The position numbers and the translations under genes were made by a program. A DNA stretch of 57,775 nucleotides from Pelobacter sp. Lineage in GTDB: Bacteria; Desulfobacterota; Desulfuromonadia; Geobacterales; Pseudopelobacteraceae. A model generated the notes under the pieces. It was given only the letters and a program-made list of their open reading frames with translations. It was not told the DNA's origin and did no database searches. This document shows positions 53,739 to 57,775 of this stretch, piece by piece. Where the stretch lies: the NCBI GenBank assembly GCA_030824515.1, contig JAVBXN010000042.1, positions 1-57,775 of the forward strand, given 5' to 3'. Every line of letters starts with the position of its first letter. Positions within the stretch are counted from its first letter, which is position 1.

Positions 53739-54938
53739 ATGATACATCCCTACCTGACTTCTGCTATCCCCGGCTGCGGCGGCACGATCAAGGATACTCC
53801 GGACGACTTCCTGGTGGAGGAAATACCGTCATATCTTCCCTGTGGTTCCGGCGAGCACTGTTACCTGACGATCGAGAAACGCGGTGTCACGACACTGGAG
53901 GCTATCAGGCGGATAGCTCAAAAGCTGAATCTGCCGGAACGGGATGTCGGTTATGCCGGCATGAAGGATGCGGTCGGCGTCACCCGCCAGACCATATCGG
54001 TCCAGCGTGTCTCGCCGGAGAAGGCTTGCGACCTGGCTCTGGATGGAGTCAAAGTCGTCTCGGCCGCCCTGCACAGTAACAAACTCAAGCTGGGACATCT
54101 GAAGGGGAACCGTTTCCGGATCTCGGTGCGGGGCGTATCCGCTGATGCTGTTCTCACTGTCCCGCAGGTTCTGGCTCTGCTGCAGAAACGTGGAGTTCCC
54201 AACTACTTCGGATTTCAACGCTACGGGGCCCAGGGCAACTCGCACCTGATCGGTGCGGCCATGCTGCGGCGCGACTGGCAGGCGGCCGCTGACCGGCTGA
54301 TCGGAGAGCCGGATGCTCTGCGGGATGAACAGTGGCGCAATGCGGTTGTAGCCTATCAGTTGGGAGATCTTGAGTTGGCGTTGCAGCTGTTCCCACGCCA
54401 TTGCCGCAGCGAACGGGATCTGCTGCAACGTCTGGTGAACCGCCCCGGAGCGTTCGAAAAGGCCTTCGCCGCTATTCATCCCCGGCTCAAAAAGCTGTAC
54501 CTATCGGCCTATCAATCCTTCCTGTTCGACAAAATGGTTGCTACGAGGATTGAGCATATAGATGAAGTGATGGATGGCGATCTGGCCTGCAAGCATGTCA
54601 ACGGCGCCTGCTTCCAGGTTGAAGACGCCGCTGCGGAGATGGAACGAGCCCGTACTTTCGAAATCTCGGCCAGCGGTCCACTGTTCGGCTGCCGGATGAA
54701 GCAGCCTGAAAATGAACCGCTACGGATGGAGCTGTCGATCCTTGAAAATGAGCGGATACGTCCCGAGGATTTCGACCTGCCGGGAGGACTGCGCATGGAG
54801 GGAGAACGCCGCCCGTTGAGGGTGCCGCTGGGCGAGCCGACCTGGCAGCTGGAAGGCGACTGCCTCCGGCTGGAGTTTTCGCTTCCCAAGGGGAGCTACG
54901 CCACGTCGGTGTTTCGAGAGATTATGAAAAGCTTTTAG
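53739..54938 (+). CDS. truD: tRNA pseudouridine(13) synthase
   Basis: 399 aa. Motif G-Y-A-G-M-K-D-A-V-G-V-T-R-Q holds the catalytic Asp near residue 77, and N-Y-F-G-F-Q-R-Y-G is near 157. The TRUD insertion domain lies between about 150 and 300. It makes pseudouridine 13 in tRNA-Glu. AAGGA lies eight bases before the ATG. A 20-codon reading frame (53679-53742) ends in an ATGA overlap with this start and might be an upstream ORF. A terminator follows. Confidence 0.95.
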   Translation: MIHPYLTSAIPGCGGTIKDTPDDFLVEEIPSYLPCGSGEHCYLTIEKRGVTTLEAIRRIAQKLNLPERDVGYAGMKDAVGVTRQTISVQRVSPEKACDLALDGVKVVSAALHSNKLKLGHLKGNRFRISVRGVSADAVLTVPQVLALLQKRGVPNYFGFQRYGAQGNSHLIGAAMLRRDWQAAADRLIGEPDALRDEQWRNAVVAYQLGDLELALQLFPRHCRSERDLLQRLVNRPGAFEKAFAAIHPRLKKLYLSAYQSFLFDKMVATRIEHIDEVMDGDLACKHVNGACFQVEDAAAEMERARTFEISASGPLFGCRMKQPENEPLRMELSILENERIRPEDFDLPGGLRMEGERRPLRVPLGEPTWQLEGDCLRLEFSLPKGSYATSVFREIMKSF

Positions 54939-54956
54939 TGCTCCGGATACTCAAAA

Positions 54957-54984
54957 AGAAAGCCGACATTGCTGTCGGCTTTCT
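54957..54984. terminator. Bidirectional terminator between truD and ackA
   Basis: AGAAAGCCGAC (54957-54967) and GTCGGCTTTCT (54974-54984) form a perfect 11-bp stem with a 6-nt loop between converging genes. An A-run before and T-rich stretch after suit both directions. Confidence 0.85.
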
Positions 54985-55011
54985 GATTTACTGTTTTACC
55001 GGTGTTCCGGT

Positions 55012-56277
55012 CTATGATCGTACAAAATCCGGTTTGGCAAATGAGTATTCAAACTGCATGTGATCGGTATAGGTGCCGTTCAGGATGGCAACCACGTCTT
55101 CGGTGAAGACCAACTCTTCGTCGGTCGGAATTACATAGACCTTGACCGGTGAGTCATCGGTGGTGATCAGGCTTTCGCGCTTGCGGGTCATGGCATTGTT
55201 GTTGCGGTCACGGTCGAGGATGATGCCGATATGATCCAGTCCCTCGATGGCCTTTTCGCGGATCAGGGCTCCCATCTCGCCCACGCCGGCGGTGAATACG
55301 ACCGCGTCCAGTTTTCCGACGGCAGCCATGAAGGCGCCGATATACTTCTTCAGGCGATAGGCCTCAATGTCGAGGGAAAGCTGGCAGCGCTTGTCGCCGG
55401 CATTGGCATTCTCGATCACGTCACGACGGTCGGTAAAACGGCCGGTGACGCCAAGCACACCGCTTTTCTTGTTGAGGATGCTGTCGATTTCCTTGGCGGA
55501 AAGGTTCTCCTTCTGCATCATGAAAGCCGGGATGGCCGGGTCGATATCGCCGCAACGGGTGCCCATCACAGCGCCTTCCAGTGGGGTAAGACCCATCGTG
55601 GTGTCAACTGAAATGCCGTTCTTGATCGCGCAGTGCGAAACGCCGTTGCCGATGTGCATGGTGACGATATTGGTGTCTTTCGAGCTCTTGCCGAGCAGGG
55701 CCGCAGCGCGTTTTGAAACGTACAGATGCGATGTGCCGTGGAAACCGTAGCGACGTACCTGGTGGTTTTCGTACCACTCGTAGGGGAGGGGATAGATATA
55801 GGCATGTTCCGGCATGGTCTGATGAAAGGCCGTGTCGAAGATGGCCACGTGCGGGACGGTCGGCATCAGGGTCTGGGCTGCTTCGATCCCCTCGATATTG
55901 GGCGGGTTGTGAAGTGGCGCCAGATGCTGGACTTCTTTTACCGCATCCAGAACCATTTCGTCGATCATCACCGAACAGGTGAATTTTTCGCCGCCATGAA
56001 CCACGCGGTGGCCTACGGCGGATATTTCGTCTACACTCTTTAATACACCATGGACAGGGTCGGTAACGGTTTTTATCAGCAGGTCGATAGCAGCCTGGTG
56101 GTTAGCGCAATCCTGTTGATGGTGGTAGGTTTCGCGTCCTGGTACTTCGTGCATGATGAATGAATCACCGATAATAACCCTCTCAACCATTCCCTTGGCT
56201 ACGATCGATTTAGTCTCCCAATTGAACAACTGGTATTTTACCGAAGAACTGCCGCAATTGAGTGCCATGATTATCAT
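55012..56277 (-). CDS. ackA: Acetate kinase
   Basis: 421 aa from ATG 56277, chosen because TGGAGG lies eight bases upstream; an upstream in-frame ATG at 56292 overlaps that site. It interconverts acetate + ATP and acetyl phosphate + ADP. Family motifs are N-C-G-S-S-S-V-K-Y at the start, G-H-R-V-V-H-G-G, F-D-T-A-F-H, H-G-T-S-H and F-T-A-G-V-G-E. Length is normal. No pta lies beside it in the window. Divergent from the ferredoxin gene. Confidence 0.96.
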   Translation of the reverse strand: MIIMALNCGSSSVKYQLFNWETKSIVAKGMVERVIIGDSFIMHEVPGRETYHHQQDCANHQAAIDLLIKTVTDPVHGVLKSVDEISAVGHRVVHGGEKFTCSVMIDEMVLDAVKEVQHLAPLHNPPNIEGIEAAQTLMPTVPHVAIFDTAFHQTMPEHAYIYPLPYEWYENHQVRRYGFHGTSHLYVSKRAAALLGKSSKDTNIVTMHIGNGVSHCAIKNGISVDTTMGLTPLEGAVMGTRCGDIDPAIPAFMMQKENLSAKEIDSILNKKSGVLGVTGRFTDRRDVIENANAGDKRCQLSLDIEAYRLKKYIGAFMAAVGKLDAVVFTAGVGEMGALIREKAIEGLDHIGIILDRDRNNNAMTRKRESLITTDDSPVKVYVIPTDEELVFTEDVVAILNGTYTDHMQFEYSFAKPDFVRS

Positions 56278-56522
56278 GTAGTATTCCTCCAAATAAACAG
56301 AGATTTAGTTATAATATCAATAAAAATGGAACAACCATACTAAAATAAACATCTGAAATAGAACTGTTTTTGATATATACACGAGACATGCATCTAATTC
56401 AACAAAATTTGTGTAAACGGTTTTGGGAAACGCTAATTTCTTTGCTGGACTTTTGAAAATCTGTATGGTACATCAAACTCGCTTACCGTATAGGTGAGCT
56501 AATCTTATAAGGAGGTGAAATT
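56278..56522. promoter_or_regulatory. Divergent intergenic region ackA / ferredoxin
   Basis: About 245 AT-rich bases. A small hairpin GCTTACC/GGTGAGC (56481-56487 with 56493-56499, one mismatch) lies just before the ferredoxin Shine-Dalgarno. TATGGT near 56464 could be a -10 box for the ferredoxin gene; the match is weak. Confidence 0.35.
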
Positions 56523-56690
56523 GTGGCTCATACTATTACTGACGATTGCACAAACTGTGCAGCATGTGAAGATTCCTGTCCTGTTAACTCCATCAGCGAG
56601 CAGGGTGGCAAGCGCGTTATCGACGCAGATACCTGTATCGACTGTGGCGCATGCGTAGATACCTGTCCCGTAAATGCCATCCATGCCTAA
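56523..56690 (+). CDS. Clostridial-type 2[4Fe-4S] ferredoxin
   Basis: 55 aa, starting at GTG 56523 with a very strong AAGGAGGTG six bases upstream. Eight cysteines form two complete motifs: C9-x2-C12-x2-C15-x3-C19-P and C38-x2-C41-x2-C44-x3-C48-P. The two halves are internal repeats. It is a low-potential electron carrier of the kind used by pyruvate:ferredoxin oxidoreductase and AOR enzymes; which partner it serves is unknown. A terminator follows directly. Confidence 0.95.
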   Translation: MAHTITDDCTNCAACEDSCPVNSISEQGGKRVIDADTCIDCGACVDTCPVNAIHA

Positions 56691-56714
56691 TCAGCTTTGA
56701 TGCGCCTGGTAAGT

Positions 56715-56742
56715 AAAAAGCCCGTGGTTACACGGGCTTTTT
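56715..56742. terminator. Terminator after the ferredoxin gene
   Basis: AAAAAGCCCGTG (56715-56726) pairs with CACGGGCTTTTT (56731-56742) over a 4-nt loop. It has A and T runs on both sides and lies between converging genes, so it is probably bidirectional. Confidence 0.9.
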
Positions 56743-56767
56743 ACGTTTCCGGTCTGTCGTTTGCCGC

Positions 56768-57775
56768 CTATTTGATCACTATGTTGCTGATAGTGACGCT
56801 CCCCTTCAGGATACTTAAAGTTCCCACCGTAGAATAGCCGCTGGTCGGATCAAAGCTGGCGCTTCTTCCTCCTTCAAACAGCACATTTACCGGATTGCCG
56901 AAAACAGGGGTTTCCAGGAAGGTGAAAACCTGTGCCTGGATATTGCCGCTGCCGGAAAGGCCGATCGCGTTATAAGCGTCCATGATCCTCGAATGCAGGG
57001 TTGGGGTCGCGCTGTTGAGCCGGACATTGTTGTTGGCAGTGAAGGTGGCGGTCACACTCTTGTCGGCATCAAGAACCACAGTGCAGCTGTTTGCTGCTGC
57101 AGTGCAGCCTGACCAGCCAAGGGTTGAATACCAGGAGGGCGAGGCTGTCAGTACAACGGATTGCAGATAGTCATATGAAGCGGTACAGGTTCCGGTGGAA
57201 CACGAGATACCAGTTGGAGAACTGTGAACGCTGCCAGTGCCTGAACCGGCAACTGTGACCGCCAGAATGTACTTATCGTCAATTCTGAAGCTGGCGTAAT
57301 CGATGCCGTCGGAAATCTTTACGCCGGTTCCGCTTGGATTGGAGCTGTGGGCCGGTCCGCTTGCCGCACCCCAGTAGTTGTTGCGGGCGTTGATGGTCTG
57401 AGCCGGGGTGCTGTTGGTCATTCCCCAGGCAGAAGATGAGCCGATGAACCTGCTTGCACTGACGGTTGGGTTTGAGCCGCCTGTCGCTGCAATCTGAACA
57501 TTGCCGCAGTTCTCGAAACGGCTGTTGGTAATAGTCGGAGAGGAAGAGTAAAGTTCGAGACAATTCGCTTCACTGTTAGTTATTGAAATGTTTGTCAGGG
57601 CCGGACTTGCGCCGTCAATAAAAAGTGAGGAATAGTGGTAGTTTATTAATCCGGTACCGTGCCAGTGTCCGGCGTACGAGATATTGACGTGGTTGAACGA
57701 AGATGCTCCGGCTGTAGGTGAAAGATAAATGCCCAGCCAGATTCCGGGCGCCGGCGCAGCGTTGCGGGTGGTGAA
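56768..57775 (-). CDS. Right-handed beta-helix surface protein, partial at the right edge
   Basis: The frame is open from 56768 to the window end, at least 335 codons, so the true start lies outside. The upstream part has parallel beta-helix repeats (I-T-N-S-E-A-N-C-L-E-L-Y-S-S-S-P-T-I-T-N-S-R-F and similar), ending with N-N-Y-W-G-A-A-S-G-P, a loop common at the end of such helices. A Bacterial_repeat-type module follows (G-S-G-T-G-S-V...D-A-D-K-S-V-T-A-T-F, with three Cys). The last ~85 residues are unrecognised. Probably extracellular; a polysaccharide-binding role is possible but not shown. Confidence 0.8.
   Translation of the reverse strand, partial: FTTRNAAPAPGIWLGIYLSPTAGASSFNHVNISYAGHWHGTGLINYHYSSLFIDGASPALTNISITNSEANCLELYSSSPTITNSRFENCGNVQIAATGGSNPTVSASRFIGSSSAWGMTNSTPAQTINARNNYWGAASGPAHSSNPSGTGVKISDGIDYASFRIDDKYILAVTVAGSGTGSVHSSPTGISCSTGTCTASYDYLQSVVLTASPSWYSTLGWSGCTAAANSCTVVLDADKSVTATFTANNNVRLNSATPTLHSRIMDAYNAIGLSGSGNIQAQVFTFLETPVFGNPVNVLFEGGRSASFDPTSGYSTVGTLSILKGSVTISNIVIK

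Noticed and set aside
56278..56522. Regulatory hairpin before the ferredoxin gene as a riboswitch
   Set aside because: The dyad is only 7 bp with a mismatch and matches no riboswitch class I know.

Overview
The window looks like chromosomal DNA of a Geobacteraceae-type member of Desulfuromonadales. The support is a hopanoid/isoprenoid block (shc, hpnA, dxs), a c-type-haem sensor, an aldehyde:ferredoxin oxidoreductase, a clostridial-type ferredoxin next to acetate kinase, B12-controlled anaerobic nucleotide metabolism, and GC-rich coding DNA with many ATGA/GTGA stop-start overlaps. I assign no species. I see no rRNA, tRNA, CRISPR array or complete insertion sequence.

Region 1 (1-2240) differs from the rest. 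It is AT-richer, with small one-strand hypothetical genes separated by imperfect palindromes ending in AAC/GTT boxes. I read these as integron attC sites, i.e. a cassette array with no integrase in view. Region 2 (2285-4997) is a translationally coupled yhbY-gph-AOR operon. Region 3 (5236-11749) is shc, a terminator, hpnA, dxs, pyrF and rlmB. A 158-bp palindromic element, an AlpA/excisionase-like protein and a monohaem cytochrome follow.

Region 4 (12969-21770, minus strand) is a corrinoid and anaerobic nucleotide unit: cobalamin riboswitch plus terminator, nrdD, a separate 58-aa glycyl-radical ORF, nrdG, a cbiZ with a signal peptide, a second cobalamin riboswitch, then btuB-btuF-btuC-btuD. 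The inferred logic is that when B12 is scarce both riboswitches release: the B12-independent class III reductase is made, and corrinoid uptake and remodelling rise. The glycyl-radical domain of NrdD is on its own gene.

Region 5 (21988-30569) holds small conserved proteins (DUF296, YjbQ, DUF393, nitroreductase, PhnA-like), a membrane GGDEF-EAL protein, an SLC5-STAC-GAF-PP2C fusion and a haem-c sensor with no output domain. Two more palindromic elements lie here.

Region 6 (30903-47972, minus) is a 17-kb five-gene surface system: a small secreted DUF11 protein, a 925-aa DUF11 protein, a 1995-aa protein joining DUF11/SdrD-B-like domains to a C-terminal outer-membrane barrel, an OmpA-family protein, and a 2150-aa protein with nine ~115-125-residue repeats. 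This and the split class III reductase are the best candidates for little-described biology.

Region 7 (48461-57775) is mostly housekeeping: a DUF1450 thioredoxin-like protein, ferritin, lgt, serA, trmL, a radical SAM/SPASM protein, truD, ackA, ferredoxin, and a beta-helix surface protein that runs off the right edge.
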